A stretch of DNA of 64,000 nucleotides from Pseudanabaena sp. PCC 7367. GTDB taxonomy: Bacteria; Cyanobacteriota; Cyanobacteriia; Pseudanabaenales; Pseudanabaenaceae. The stretch's first letter is position 1. The number at the start of each line of letters is the position of its first letter. The notes beneath the pieces are model-generated. The model worked only from the letters and a program-made list of their open reading frames with translations, was not told the DNA's origin and made no database searches. A program made the position numbers and the translations under genes. This document shows, in pieces, positions 37,596 through 46,817 of this stretch. The DNA lies in the NCBI RefSeq assembly GCF_000317065.1, contig NC_019701.1, forward strand, positions 310,001 to 374,000. The letters are read 5' to 3'.

Positions 37596-38246
37596 ATGCT
37601 CTTGCAATTAAGTCAGATTGTGGTGCCACCGGGCGATCGCACTTTGCTAAATAATTTAACCTGGCCAGAATTTGAACAGATTCTAGCGGAGTTAGGCGAT
37701 CGTCGGGCAGCACGACTTTCCTTTAGCAATGGCACTTTGGAGATTATGACCCCGCTCTTTACCCATGCACATGCCAAATCTTTGCTAGGGGATTTTGTGA
37801 AGGTTTTGCTCACTGAATTGAGCCGGGATTATGAATGCGCTGGTTCAACTACCTTCAAGAATGCCAGCATGATGCAGGCGATCGAGCCCGATGAGTCGTT
37901 TTATATTCAAAACTGCATCGCAATTCGCGGCAAGCAAAGGATTGACTTGAGCATAGACCCACCACCGGATCTGGCGATCGAGATTGATATTACCTCCCGC
38001 ACCAAATTTGACAATTATCAAATCCTGGCAGTGCCGGAGTTGTGGCGCTATAACGGTGTGCGTTTGCAAATTAATTTGCTCCAGGATGGCAGTTATGTGG
38101 AATCTGCTACTAGCAGTCTTTTTCCTGATTTGCCACTAGTTACTAAGATCCCGCAGCTAATTACTCAGAGCCAACAACTTGGCAGTGCTGCCACCATGCG
38201 CGAGTTTCGAGATTGGGTAAGAGCATCGATCGCTACTTCTGAATAA
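37596..38246 (+). CDS. Uma2 family (PD-(D/E)XK) endonuclease-like protein
   Basis: 216 residues with the Uma2 (DUF820) pattern: TWPEFEQILAELGDRRAARLSFSNGTLEIMTPL, FYIQNCIAI, then PDLAIEIDITSRTKFDNYQILAVPELWRY, which carries the D...E-x-D/N nuclease-like residues. Uma2 proteins are very numerous in cyanobacteria and their role is unsolved. ATG at 37596 directly after the DUF4330 stop. Confidence 0.9.
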   Translation: MLLQLSQIVVPPGDRTLLNNLTWPEFEQILAELGDRRAARLSFSNGTLEIMTPLFTHAHAKSLLGDFVKVLLTELSRDYECAGSTTFKNASMMQAIEPDESFYIQNCIAIRGKQRIDLSIDPPPDLAIEIDITSRTKFDNYQILAVPELWRYNGVRLQINLLQDGSYVESATSSLFPDLPLVTKIPQLITQSQQLGSAATMREFRDWVRASIATSE

Positions 38247-38407
38247 AAGCCTGAAAAATACTATCTGATCTAATTTCTAATTAAGCGCATAAAGACAGGG
38301 GGCATAGATTATAGATTATTATCAGATAGGCAAAGGTTTAGCGATCGGCTCACTAAATCATCCCAAAATAATTGCTCGTTATCTTGGCAGTGGATTATTT
38401 ATTAATG

Positions 38408-39646
38408 CTAATCAAATTCAAATTTGCCAAATGCCACTACCGCATTCTGACCGCCAAAGCCAAAGCTGAAATTCAAGGCAACATCGATCGGGCGATCGGG
38501 TTTAAGTGCTTGCGTCACGAAATTAAGCTCAAATGCAGGCGATCGTAACCCCACGCAGGGTGGCAGCTTTTGCTGGTGCAGACTCAGTAAACAAAAGGCC
38601 GCTTCGATCATTCCCGTTGCCCCCAAAGCATGACCTGTAGCTCCTTTAGTCGCACTGATGTAGGGACGGTGGGGGAAAAGTCGTTGGATTAAACTGGCCT
38701 CAGCGGTATCATTTAGGGCCGTCGCCGTACCGTGGGCATTGATATGCCTTACCTGAGCGGGAGTAATTCCAGCTTGTTCCAGGCAGGTTTTAATTGCCTG
38801 TGCTGCCTGTAGATGATCCCGATCGGGACTAGTAGGGTGTCCCGCGTCATTGGTGAGGCCAAAGCCCAGCACCTCGCCATAGATTTTAGGGCGATCGCGT
38901 TGCTTGGCAGTTTCAAGCGATTCAATGATCAATACTGCCGCTCCTTCCCCCAAGGCTAAGCCTTCCCGCTCCTGGCTAAAGGGGTACAAGCCTGTTTTGG
39001 CCATTGCACCTAGCTTTTTGAATCCAGCAATCCCCAAGGGCGTGATTGGTGCTTCGGTACTACCAGCGATCACGGTTTGGCATTGGCCAGTTTTAATTAG
39101 CTCATAGGCGTAGGCGATCACCCAGTTAGCCGTAGCACAGGCGGCAGTGGGGGCAGTAACGATCGCTTGGGTTTGAATTTGTTGGGCGATCGCGGTGGCA
39201 AAGTAATTCGGCAGCAGCTTGTAGATATCTAGATCTAGCACAGCCTGAGACTGATTGCTATTTTTATTGCTGGAGGCAGATTTATAGTGATGCAAAGCGC
39301 GTTCAATCTGCTGCTGTTGTCCGCGACTGGAACCGATCACCACACCGCAATTGCCTAGCTCACTCGACTGTGCAGCTATTCCCGCATCAATCAGGGCTGC
39401 ATTGGTGGCAGATTGCAGGAAACCTAAGGCGCTACTTTGAATTGGTAGATGCGCTGGGGAAATATATTCTTTCGGCAGCAGCGGCGATCGATCCTGGGGG
39501 GTAGCGATCGCCAGGGGGATTTTGGCACCGTCATGGTTAAATAACCTGATCCCCGACTTGCCCCTTAGCAAATTATGCCAACTTGAGGCCAGATCCTGCC
39601 CTAGCGCCGAGACTAAGCCTATGCCTGTGACAACTACCCTGGTCAT
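38408..39646 (-). CDS. Beta-ketoacyl-ACP synthase (FabF-like)
   Basis: 412 residues, a complete thiolase-fold condensing enzyme. Active-site Cys in VTAPTAACATANWV, His in HINAHGTATALNDTAE and second His in SATKGATGHALGATGMIE; NFSFGFGGQNAVV closes the family. All residues needed for decarboxylative condensation are present. No acyl carrier protein or other fab gene is adjacent, so it is likely the second KAS II paralogue seen in many cyanobacteria and not the main fabF (inference). Confidence 0.9.
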   Translation of the reverse strand: MTRVVVTGIGLVSALGQDLASSWHNLLRGKSGIRLFNHDGAKIPLAIATPQDRSPLLPKEYISPAHLPIQSSALGFLQSATNAALIDAGIAAQSSELGNCGVVIGSSRGQQQQIERALHHYKSASSNKNSNQSQAVLDLDIYKLLPNYFATAIAQQIQTQAIVTAPTAACATANWVIAYAYELIKTGQCQTVIAGSTEAPITPLGIAGFKKLGAMAKTGLYPFSQEREGLALGEGAAVLIIESLETAKQRDRPKIYGEVLGFGLTNDAGHPTSPDRDHLQAAQAIKTCLEQAGITPAQVRHINAHGTATALNDTAEASLIQRLFPHRPYISATKGATGHALGATGMIEAAFCLLSLHQQKLPPCVGLRSPAFELNFVTQALKPDRPIDVALNFSFGFGGQNAVVAFGKFEFD

Positions 39647-39826
39647 GCCTACATTTAGTTTTGGTCTGGCTCTAGCCTAGCGCGATCGCCTTGGTCACAG
39701 TTTTGGTCACAGTTAAGGAAGCATTCCTAAGCCCAAAATAGAGGCATAACTGATACTAATCAAAATTGGTCAAAATTGGCAGAACCAGTTCCGTAGCAAA
39801 TTGGAGTTACCAGGGTTTTAATCCTC

Positions 39827-40645
39827 TTAACCTTCTGTAGCCGTCGGTTGGGGTCGCTTGAGCTGATCCAGGCCACTAATCACCTCGATCGATTGAATTC
39901 GATCGCCTTGCTTAACCTGCTCCACAGCATCCATTCCATCAGTGACATAGCCAAACACCGCATAGGAACCGTCGAGGAAGTTGGTATCAGCTAAGGTGAT
40001 ATAAAACTGCGAAGAGGCCGAGTTGGGGAACTGCGATCTGGCCATTGATAACGCACCCTTAGTATGGATCAAAACTGGCTTTGTACCTGGGGAAAGCACC
40101 TGGCCATAGGTGGGGGTGTCTGCGCCGTCGGGCAAAATTTCGAGCGGGATATTGCGTTCTTTACCAGTGGCCGGATCAACATATCCACCAGTGCCATTAC
40201 CACGGGGATCACCGCCCTGGACTACAAATGGAGTGGGTTCCTTGACCACGCGATGAAACTTGAGGCCGTCATAGAAACCTTGATCGACCAAATCAATAAA
40301 GTTACCCGCCGTAACCGGAGCATTTTCACCATCAATACTCATGGTCACAGTGCCATAGTCTAGCTCCATCTTTACGATCGCTTCGCCTTCTAATTTGGCA
40401 AACCCCGCTAGTGGGTCTTCGGTCTGAGCTACTTCAGTTTCCTGGGGAGTATCTGCCGCAACCGACTCTTCAGCCGCAACAGCTTGATCATCGATCGCAG
40501 CATCATCTACGGCTTCGACTGATTCGGTCACTGCTGAGGTTGTCGGAAAATCGCTGGGATCATCAACTGGCAATCCAGGCGCACTACAGCTAGTCAACAG
40601 CACCAAACTAACTACACATAAACCACTAATTAGCCAACGCACCAT
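39827..40645 (-). CDS. Cyclophilin-type peptidyl-prolyl isomerase lipoprotein
   Basis: 272 residues. A lipoprotein signal (WLISGLCVVSLVLLTSCSAPG) with lipobox Cys is followed by an acidic, disordered linker (about 35-85) and a cyclophilin domain: MELDYGTVTMSIDGENAPVTAGNFIDLV, FYDGLKFHRVV, FVVQGGDPRGNGTGGY, then SMARSQFPNSASSQFYITLAD. Extracytoplasmic folding helper. Large HRV-type active site residues are retained. Upstream gap of 650 bp separates it from clpB. Confidence 0.92.
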   Translation of the reverse strand: MVRWLISGLCVVSLVLLTSCSAPGLPVDDPSDFPTTSAVTESVEAVDDAAIDDQAVAAEESVAADTPQETEVAQTEDPLAGFAKLEGEAIVKMELDYGTVTMSIDGENAPVTAGNFIDLVDQGFYDGLKFHRVVKEPTPFVVQGGDPRGNGTGGYVDPATGKERNIPLEILPDGADTPTYGQVLSPGTKPVLIHTKGALSMARSQFPNSASSQFYITLADTNFLDGSYAVFGYVTDGMDAVEQVKQGDRIQSIEVISGLDQLKRPQPTATEG

Positions 40646-41293
40646 AGTTTTCCACCCAATAATTAAATCGTCTTAATCGTCAATATTGTTATTGATATCT
40701 CTAGAGCTAATCGAATCAAGGTTACTATTATTGCCCTTTTCGGCAATGAACCTAAGACTAACTCGCATTATATCTTGCCATGTTTTGGCTCGAAGCCCAT
40801 AGCGGCAATCATTAAGGTAAGCGATCGCAGTATGAAAATATGAAAATACGATCGATCATAGGCCAGTCATAGGCCAGTCATAGGCCAGTCATATTAATTG
40901 ATTGCACTTTGGCTCTATTGAAGCTGATACCAGGCAAATAGTTCCTCAATTGCAAAATTAATTCTGCCCTGGGAAGCAGTTAAATTACATTGCTTAGTTG
41001 CTGTGATCATTTCCAGCATAGGGCTACCTATTACGGCTACACACACCCAAATTAAGGGGTAGAACCGATCCTGTCGATCGAGCGATCGCGCCTACAATGT
41101 GAACAATGATTAAAAGCAATCGCATAGAAATATTACTAAATAATCCAGTTTTATTATTATTAAATGTAATTTGAACCAGATTTTAAAATAAAAATCAAAT
41201 CCTAATTAGAGATGCCGCAATAGGCCAAGCAACTTAAGTTAAAAAAAATCAAAATATAGCAATTCCAATCAGCGAGCAGGGCGAGAGAGAAAC
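40646..41293. other. Divergent promoter region of cyclophilin gene and clpB
   Basis: 648 bp without a supported gene; includes the 11-bp tandem repeat at 40857-40892. No CIRCE-type heat-shock operator was found in it. Confidence 0.4.
40857..40892. repeat. 11-bp perfect tandem triplication
   Basis: cataggccagt three times (40857-40867, 40868-40878, 40879-40889) plus cat, in the intergenic region upstream of clpB. Confidence 0.97.
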
Positions 41294-43921
41294 ATGCAAC
41301 CAACCAACCCCCAACAATTTACCGAAAAAGCCTGGGCAGCGATCGTACGCACCCCCGATATTGTCAAAGCGGCTCAGCAACAGCGAATCGAGAGCGAACA
41401 TTTATTTAAATCCCTCCTTGACGAAGAAGGATTAGCCGCTAGTATTTTTACGAAGGCAGGCATCAGTGTGCAAATGTTGCGCGATCGTGCTGAAGCCTTT
41501 ATTAATAGTCAGGCCAAAATTTCTGGTAGCAACTCTTCGGTTTACTTAGGTGATAGCTTAGATAAATTATTCGATCGGGCCGAAAATGAACGTAAAGCCT
41601 TTGGTGATGACTTTATTTCGATCGAACATATGATATTGCCCTATGGCGAAGACGATCGCTTTGGCAAAAGACTATTTAAGGAAGTAGGCTTAACGGAAGC
41701 CAAGTTAAGAGAAATTATTGAGCAAATTCGTGGCAATCAGAAGGTGAACGATCAAAATCCTGAGAATAAATACGAGTCGTTAGAAAAATATGGCCGTGAC
41801 CTGACCGAATTGGCACGGGAAGGTAGGCTTGATCCAGTTATTGGCCGCGATGATGAGATTCGCCGCACAATTCAGATTTTGTCCCGCCGCACCAAAAATA
41901 ATCCGGTTTTGATCGGGGAACCTGGCGTAGGTAAAACCGCGATCGCCGAAGGTTTGGCACAGCGGATCATTCGTGGTGATGTGCCAGAATCACTGCGCGA
42001 TCGCAAATTAATTGGCCTGGACATGGGTGCGCTGATCGCTGGCGCTAAATATCGCGGTGAGTTTGAAGAACGCCTCAAAGCGGTGCTAAAGGAAGTGACT
42101 AGCTCCAATGGCAATATTGTGTTGTTTATTGATGAAATTCATACGGTAGTTGGTGCTGGCGCAACCCAGGGCACAATGGATGCGGGAAACTTGCTCAAGC
42201 CAATGCTGGCCAGGGGTGAACTGCGTTGTATTGGTGCAACTACGCTGGATGAATATCGCAAATATATTGAGAAAGATGCCGCATTGGAACGTCGTTTCCA
42301 ACAGGTTTATGTTGATCAACCGAATATTGAAAACACGATCTCAATTTTGCGCGGTCTGAAAGAGCGTTATGAAGTTCATCATGGGGTCAAGATTGCTGAT
42401 AATGCTCTGATCGCAGCGGCGGCTTTGTCTAACCGTTATATCAGCGATCGCTTTTTACCGGATAAGGCAATTGACTTGGTGGATGAAGCAGCGGCCAAGT
42501 TAAAAATGGAAATCACTTCCAAACCGGAAGAACTGGACGAAATCGATCGCAAGATTTTGCAACTGGAGATGGAGAAACTCTCCCTCAAGCAAGATAATGA
42601 CCCCGATGCAGTGGAGCAACGCGATCGGCTCAATCGAGAATTGGCCAATTTGAAGGGTGAGCAATCGACCCTGACGGCACAATGGCAAGCCGAGAAAGAA
42701 GTGATTGACCAGATTCGCCAACTCAAAGAAGAAAGCGATCGCGTCAATGTGGAAATCGAACAGGCCGAACGCAACTATGACCTTAATCGTGCCGCTGAAC
42801 TGAAATATGGCAAGCTTACGGATTTGCATCGCCAACTGGAAACCGCTGAGGCCAAATTAGCGGAAGCACAAACCAGTGGCCTGAGTCTGTTGCGCGAAGA
42901 GGTAACTGAAGAAGACATCGCCGAAATTATTTCCAAATGGACAGGGATTCCGGTTAGCAAACTGGTAGAGACAGAAAAAGAAAAGCTACTGTTCCTGGAA
43001 GATGAACTGCATCAGCGGGTGATTGGTCAATCGGAAGCTGTGACCGCTGTATCCGATTCAATTCAACGATCGCGGGCAGGTCTGGCCGATCCCAACCGAC
43101 CGATCGCCAGCTTTATCTTCATGGGGCCGACCGGTGTAGGTAAAACAGAACTGGCTAAAGCATTGGCAGCCTATCTATTCGACGCTGAAGATGCGATGGT
43201 GCGGATTGATATGTCGGAATATATGGAAAAGCACAGCGTCTCGCGCCTGGTTGGTGCGCCTCCCGGCTATGTTGGCTACGAAGAAGGCGGTCAACTAACT
43301 GAAATCGTGCGTCGTCGTCCCTATGCGGTGATTTTGTTTGATGAAATTGAGAAAGCTCATCCGGATGTGTTTAATATCATGTTGCAAATCCTGGATGATG
43401 GTCGGGTGACCGACTCCCAGGGACGCACAGTGGACTTCAAAAACACTGTGATTATCATGACCAGTAACATTGGTTCACAGTTTATTCTGGATGTGGTCGG
43501 CGACGACAGTCGCTATGAGGAAATGCGCGATCGAGTAATCAATGCCCTGCGCGCTAATTTCCGCCCAGAGTTCCTCAATCGGGTCGATGAGATCATCATC
43601 TTCCATGCCCTGGTGAAGGCAGAGCTGCGGGAGATCGTGAAGCTGCAAATCAAGCGATTAGAAAAGCGGTTGGTCGATCGTAAGATGGGGCTAAAGCTCT
43701 CGGAGGCTGCGCTGGACTTCATTGCAGAGGTAGGTTATGACCCGGTCTATGGGGCAAGGCCGCTGAAGCGTATCATTCAAAGGCAGATCGAAACCCAGAT
43801 CGCTAAATCTCTATTGCGCGGTGAGTTTGGCGAGGGCGATACAATTTTTGTGGATATTGAAAATGAACGCCCCACCTTTAAAAAGCTCACCCCTGATTTT
43901 GTTGAGGCTGTAACTACTTAG
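41294..43921 (+). CDS. clpB: Protein disaggregase ClpB
   Basis: 875 residues, full-length Hsp100. N-domain ([31 protein letters not shown]), first AAA+ module with [13 protein letters not shown] (about 208-220), [14 protein letters not shown] pore-loop region, the long middle coiled coil (about 405-525), and second AAA+ module with [16 protein letters not shown] near 611 and MTSNIGSQ sensor 1. It rescues aggregated proteins with DnaK. Closest to the heat-shock ClpB1 type by its [14 protein letters not shown] start (inference). The last bases abut a transposase relic on the other strand. Confidence 0.97.
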   Translation: MQPTNPQQFTEKAWAAIVRTPDIVKAAQQQRIESEHLFKSLLDEEGLAASIFTKAGISVQMLRDRAEAFINSQAKISGSNSSVYLGDSLDKLFDRAENERKAFGDDFISIEHMILPYGEDDRFGKRLFKEVGLTEAKLREIIEQIRGNQKVNDQNPENKYESLEKYGRDLTELAREGRLDPVIGRDDEIRRTIQILSRRTKNNPVLIGEPGVGKTAIAEGLAQRIIRGDVPESLRDRKLIGLDMGALIAGAKYRGEFEERLKAVLKEVTSSNGNIVLFIDEIHTVVGAGATQGTMDAGNLLKPMLARGELRCIGATTLDEYRKYIEKDAALERRFQQVYVDQPNIENTISILRGLKERYEVHHGVKIADNALIAAAALSNRYISDRFLPDKAIDLVDEAAAKLKMEITSKPEELDEIDRKILQLEMEKLSLKQDNDPDAVEQRDRLNRELANLKGEQSTLTAQWQAEKEVIDQIRQLKEESDRVNVEIEQAERNYDLNRAAELKYGKLTDLHRQLETAEAKLAEAQTSGLSLLREEVTEEDIAEIISKWTGIPVSKLVETEKEKLLFLEDELHQRVIGQSEAVTAVSDSIQRSRAGLADPNRPIASFIFMGPTGVGKTELAKALAAYLFDAEDAMVRIDMSEYMEKHSVSRLVGAPPGYVGYEEGGQLTEIVRRRPYAVILFDEIEKAHPDVFNIMLQILDDGRVTDSQGRTVDFKNTVIIMTSNIGSQFILDVVGDDSRYEEMRDRVINALRANFRPEFLNRVDEIIIFHALVKAELREIVKLQIKRLEKRLVDRKMGLKLSEAALDFIAEVGYDPVYGARPLKRIIQRQIETQIAKSLLRGEFGEGDTIFVDIENERPTFKKLTPDFVEAVTT

Positions 43922-44218
43922 TTAATTTGGTCTAGAACTCTTCCCAGACGGTCATCGTTGAGGTGCTCTGGCGCAATTCCTTCCCCCAGCAGATGCTCAG
44001 TTGCTTTGCCCACAAAAAATTGCTCGAACAAATACAGCGGCGCACTCACAAATCCCAAACCGTTCAAAATCATCGCTTTCACTACTTCGCCGGGGCTCAC
44101 GATCTCTTTTGGATGCGTCCCTATATTCCGGTTAATACATTTATTTGACTAGTCCCATCTCGTCAATGATTCCGGCTACGATGCCTAGATGGTCTAGGTT
44201 CTCTACCTTGATTTCCAC
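43918..44218 (-). pseudogene. IS1634-type transposase N-terminal relic (DUF4277)
   Basis: Minus-strand remains of a transposase N-terminus: from GTG at 44218, VEIKVENLDHLGIVAGIIDEMGLVK, then a frameshift, then CINRNIGTHPKEIVSPGEVV and KAMILNGLGFVSAPLYLFEQ, FFVGKATEHLLGEG, HLNDDRLGRVLDQ and a stop at 43918. These are the conserved parts of DUF4277 found at the front of IS1634-family transposases. The break looks like an extra four bases (AAAT doubled) at about 44145-44152. The catalytic DDE part is missing entirely. The truncation point coincides with the clpB stop. Confidence 0.88.
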
Positions 44219-44285
44219 TATCTTGCTTTGACTGTTGCAAAATTATCTAATTCTATTCCTTAACCGCAAAATGTGGGATAAAACT

Positions 44286-44311
44286 AAAAAAGCCCGACAT
44301 CGCTGCCGAGC
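44286..44311 (-). terminator. Rho-independent terminator without an assigned gene
   Basis: Read on the minus strand: GCTCGGCA, loop gcga, TGTCGGGC, then TTTTTTA. The eight-pair stem includes two G-U pairs and is closed by a GNRA tetraloop. No minus-strand gene lies close upstream. Confidence 0.7.
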
Positions 44312-44682
44312 TCATTAATTCTTCCATCTCAACGAGGAGACAAAGTGAACACCTGAATATACTTTGCCTGCTCTGGCAACTTTTTGCTTCGTGCTGTGGC
44401 ATTCACCCAATCGGGTGAGACAGTGTGGATTAATCCTAGAGATCAAACTAGATATCAATATTTCCCGATCCAGAAAAGTAATTATAGCTAAGATGCCGGA
44501 AAAAGCCAGAAAAGGTCGTACTCGAATCTACTGAATGTCGTGCATATTTGTGACTGTGAAATTGCAGGTTTGAAAATTTACGCAACTGCAAAATAGGCGC
44601 ATTATTATTATTGTTACCATTTAATTTCCGGGTGGAGATTTAATCAAGGATCCGGTTAAGTCGAATCCCCAAATCAGTTAAA

Positions 44683-44778
44683 AGTTCATTGAACTCACCA
44701 TTCTATGAACTAATCACAGAGCTTCGGCTCACCCAAGGCACTGCTTACCACCAGCGGTGCCTAATATTTTAAGTTTTT
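44683..44778 (+). ncRNA. Candidate structured small RNA with 3' terminator-like hairpin
   Basis: Three successive hairpins in about 95 bases: AGTTCA (44683-44688) with TGAACT (44706-44711, or the nearer copy at 44690-44695); GAGC-TTCG-GCTC (44719-44730), a classic UUCG tetraloop; and AGGCACTGC (44736-44744) with GCGGTGCCT (44754-44762), followed by AATATTTTAAGTTTTT. The last could instead be a late terminator for clpB, now separated from it by the transposase relic. No known RNA family was recognised. Confidence 0.4.
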
Positions 44779-45058
44779 ATGTGGCAATGATTCTATTTTC
44801 TAAACAGACTCAGGCACTGTGATTAGTAATCTTATTAACTTATCCAGTAACTACTGGTGTAAAAACATTCAACTCAAATGCAATTACCTCTCTCTATGCA
44901 AGCATTTGGGAACTTTTAGCACTCTCTGATGGTCAACATCTATAGGCCTAGAGAAGCGGTATATTTTGATCCCTTTAGCTCAGCAAAGTTGAGTTAGAAT
45001 CAAGCTTTTCCGGGACTATTTATCCTGTCACTATTTTGGGAAGAAGGTGGCGATCGTT

Positions 45059-45646
45059 GTGAAAAAACTACTTGCTTGTTTAATTTGTTTAGCCTTTTTG
45101 TCTGGTTGCCTGCCTACGGTGCAGCGGGGCAATGAGAATGATCCTGCGACCACTGAAAATATTGAGAATATTGAAACGGTCGCCGAGCCAGCGGAAGAGA
45201 CCAAACCCACGGCCGAAACACCTGCTCAGCCTAGCGATCGCACCAACAGGGAAGGCCGCGAAAAGACGATCGCCAAGACCGCTACGGTGATGATTTTTCA
45301 CCCCGATAGTCAATGTGAAGCCTTGGTCTCAGACAAGACTGAAATCCCGATCCCATCGGTGGGCACTGCTTCAAAGGAAGTGATGGTGGCGGCTACGCTG
45401 CAAAACTTGTTTGAGAATCAAGATATTGACCATTTCAATGTGGCGGAATATTACGTGACGCTGGATGGCAATACGGCGATCGTGGATATTACCGTGGCGC
45501 CAAATTCCCGTCGTACGATTACTTCGCTTTCGACCTGTGAGCAGTTTGCCTTGTTCAAGGCGATCGAGGCGACGTTAACGGAAAATTCGTTTGATGTGAG
45601 TGAGGTGCAGTTTACTCAGTCGGGTGGCGAGAATATTTATTTGTGA
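45059..45646 (+). CDS. GerMN domain lipoprotein
   Basis: About 195 residues: lipoprotein signal KKLLACLICLAFLSGCLPT with a clear lipobox, a Glu/Thr/Pro-rich linker, then a GerMN (sporulation/germination GerM-like) domain: VPSVGTASKEVMVAATLQNLF, YYVTLDGNTAIVDITVAPNS, FALFKAIEATLTEN. The domain occurs in many cyanobacterial envelope proteins of unknown role. GTG at 45059 was chosen because AAGGTGG is eight bases upstream and the signal starts KK; GTG at 45047 is the alternative. Its 3' end overlaps livM by 10 bp on opposite strands. Confidence 0.8.
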   Translation: MKKLLACLICLAFLSGCLPTVQRGNENDPATTENIENIETVAEPAEETKPTAETPAQPSDRTNREGREKTIAKTATVMIFHPDSQCEALVSDKTEIPIPSVGTASKEVMVAATLQNLFENQDIDHFNVAEYYVTLDGNTAIVDITVAPNSRRTITSLSTCEQFALFKAIEATLTENSFDVSEVQFTQSGGENIYL

Positions 45647-46593
45647 TTTGTTGCATGGCTTTGAGTGGATATTTTGACTTTACCCCGCTTTTTAAACCAA
45701 CTTGCCGGGATGATCCCCTGAGGGTAAAAAATACTACCAATCACGATCAACACGCCAAAAATAATTAACCTGCCATCGTGCAAAAACTGCTCCAGCCAAG
45801 TAGGAATACCACCGATCCCCGCCATCTGCCGCAGTAACTCTGGCAAAGCGGTTAGTACCATACCACCCACCACCGGGCCAAGGAAATTACGCGATCCGCC
45901 AATGATTACAAACGCCAGGTAAATAATACTGGCGTCAAAAGTCCCCTGCCGTGCATTCCAGGTATTGAGGAAATGGGCACTGATCGCCCCAGTCATGCCA
46001 GCCAGGATCGCCCCAAGCGTAAAAGACAATACCTTGTAGTAGGTGGGATTAATCCCCATTGCAGCAGCGGCCAGCTCATCTTCGCGGATCGCCGTAAACG
46101 CTCTGCCCACCCGAATCCGCTCCAGGCGAAACACAAACAAGGCGCTGAGCAGCAGCAACGGCAGAGCCAACCACAAATATTCGATCGAGGTTTGGAACGG
46201 TTGCGGGATCGCAAAAATCCCCACCGCACCACCAGTAATTTCCAGGTTCAGCGCAGCCACCCGCAGGATTTCCACAAATGCGATCGTGGCGATCGCCAGA
46301 TAGATGCCCCGCAGTCGTAGTACCAGGATGCCAACAATAATAGCAAGCACAGCCGCAGCGATCGCGGCAATGCCAATTTCCAGCAATACCAGTGGAATTG
46401 GGAATAAACTGGCCTCAGTGGTAAAAACCTGAGTCGAAAAGATCGCCGCAATGTAGCCACCCAGAGCATAGAAACCAGGCGTGGCCAGCGAAAGTTGCCC
46501 AGCCATTAAGGGTAAATACACCGATAGACCCAGCACTGCACCAAATGCCATCGAGACAATCAAAAAACCGTAGGCATTAAAAAAATCAGCCAT
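45637..46593 (-). CDS. livM: Branched-chain amino acid ABC transporter permease (LivM type)
   Basis: About 318 residues with some eight or nine membrane segments. LSLATPGFYALGGYIAAIFS and LRGIYLAIATIAFVEILRVAALN, then FTAIREDELAAAAMGINPTYYKVLSFTLGAILAGMTGAI (the EAA-type coupling helix) are LivM hallmarks; in cyanobacteria this would belong to a Nat-I-like neutral amino acid system. No livH, livG, livF or binding protein gene lies nearby, so the transporter genes are scattered. ATG at 46593; a TTG two codons earlier is possible. Confidence 0.88.
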   Translation of the reverse strand: MADFFNAYGFLIVSMAFGAVLGLSVYLPLMAGQLSLATPGFYALGGYIAAIFSTQVFTTEASLFPIPLVLLEIGIAAIAAAVLAIIVGILVLRLRGIYLAIATIAFVEILRVAALNLEITGGAVGIFAIPQPFQTSIEYLWLALPLLLLSALFVFRLERIRVGRAFTAIREDELAAAAMGINPTYYKVLSFTLGAILAGMTGAISAHFLNTWNARQGTFDASIIYLAFVIIGGSRNFLGPVVGGMVLTALPELLRQMAGIGGIPTWLEQFLHDGRLIIFGVLIVIGSIFYPQGIIPASWFKKRGKVKISTQSHATNHK

Positions 46594-46817
46594 AAGCAAA
46601 GCTATATCTGTAATAAAGATGGATTTTGCTAGAGTAGATCTGGATTGTGCGATCGCGCCAGAATCAAGATATCAGGAACTATCGCCCAGCGCCACCGTCT
46701 TAAATCTAGGGCTATCAGGCCATTAGCATCGCCAAGCTTTTCAACTTATCCTGGTATCTAGCTAATTCTACCGGTAAATATATCTAGCCCAATCATTGAG
46801 GTAGGTAGTACGATTGT

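Larger units (their letters stand above)
44219..45058. other. Noncoding region with relics and RNA-like structure
   Basis: Between the transposase relic and the GerMN gene. Holds a minus-strand terminator (44286-44311), a 37-codon minus frame with protein-like composition and no start (44332-44442; contains TVSPDWVNATARSKKLPEQA), and a cluster of hairpins at 44683-44778 on the plus strand. No complete gene. Confidence 0.5.

Noticed and set aside
40646-41293. CIRCE heat-shock operator upstream of clpB
   Set aside because: The TTAGCACTC-N9-GAGTGCTAA pattern was not found.
44329-44460. Cobalamin riboswitch because of GCCACAG on the minus strand
   Set aside because: The single motif resembles part of a B12 box but the remaining conserved elements are absent.
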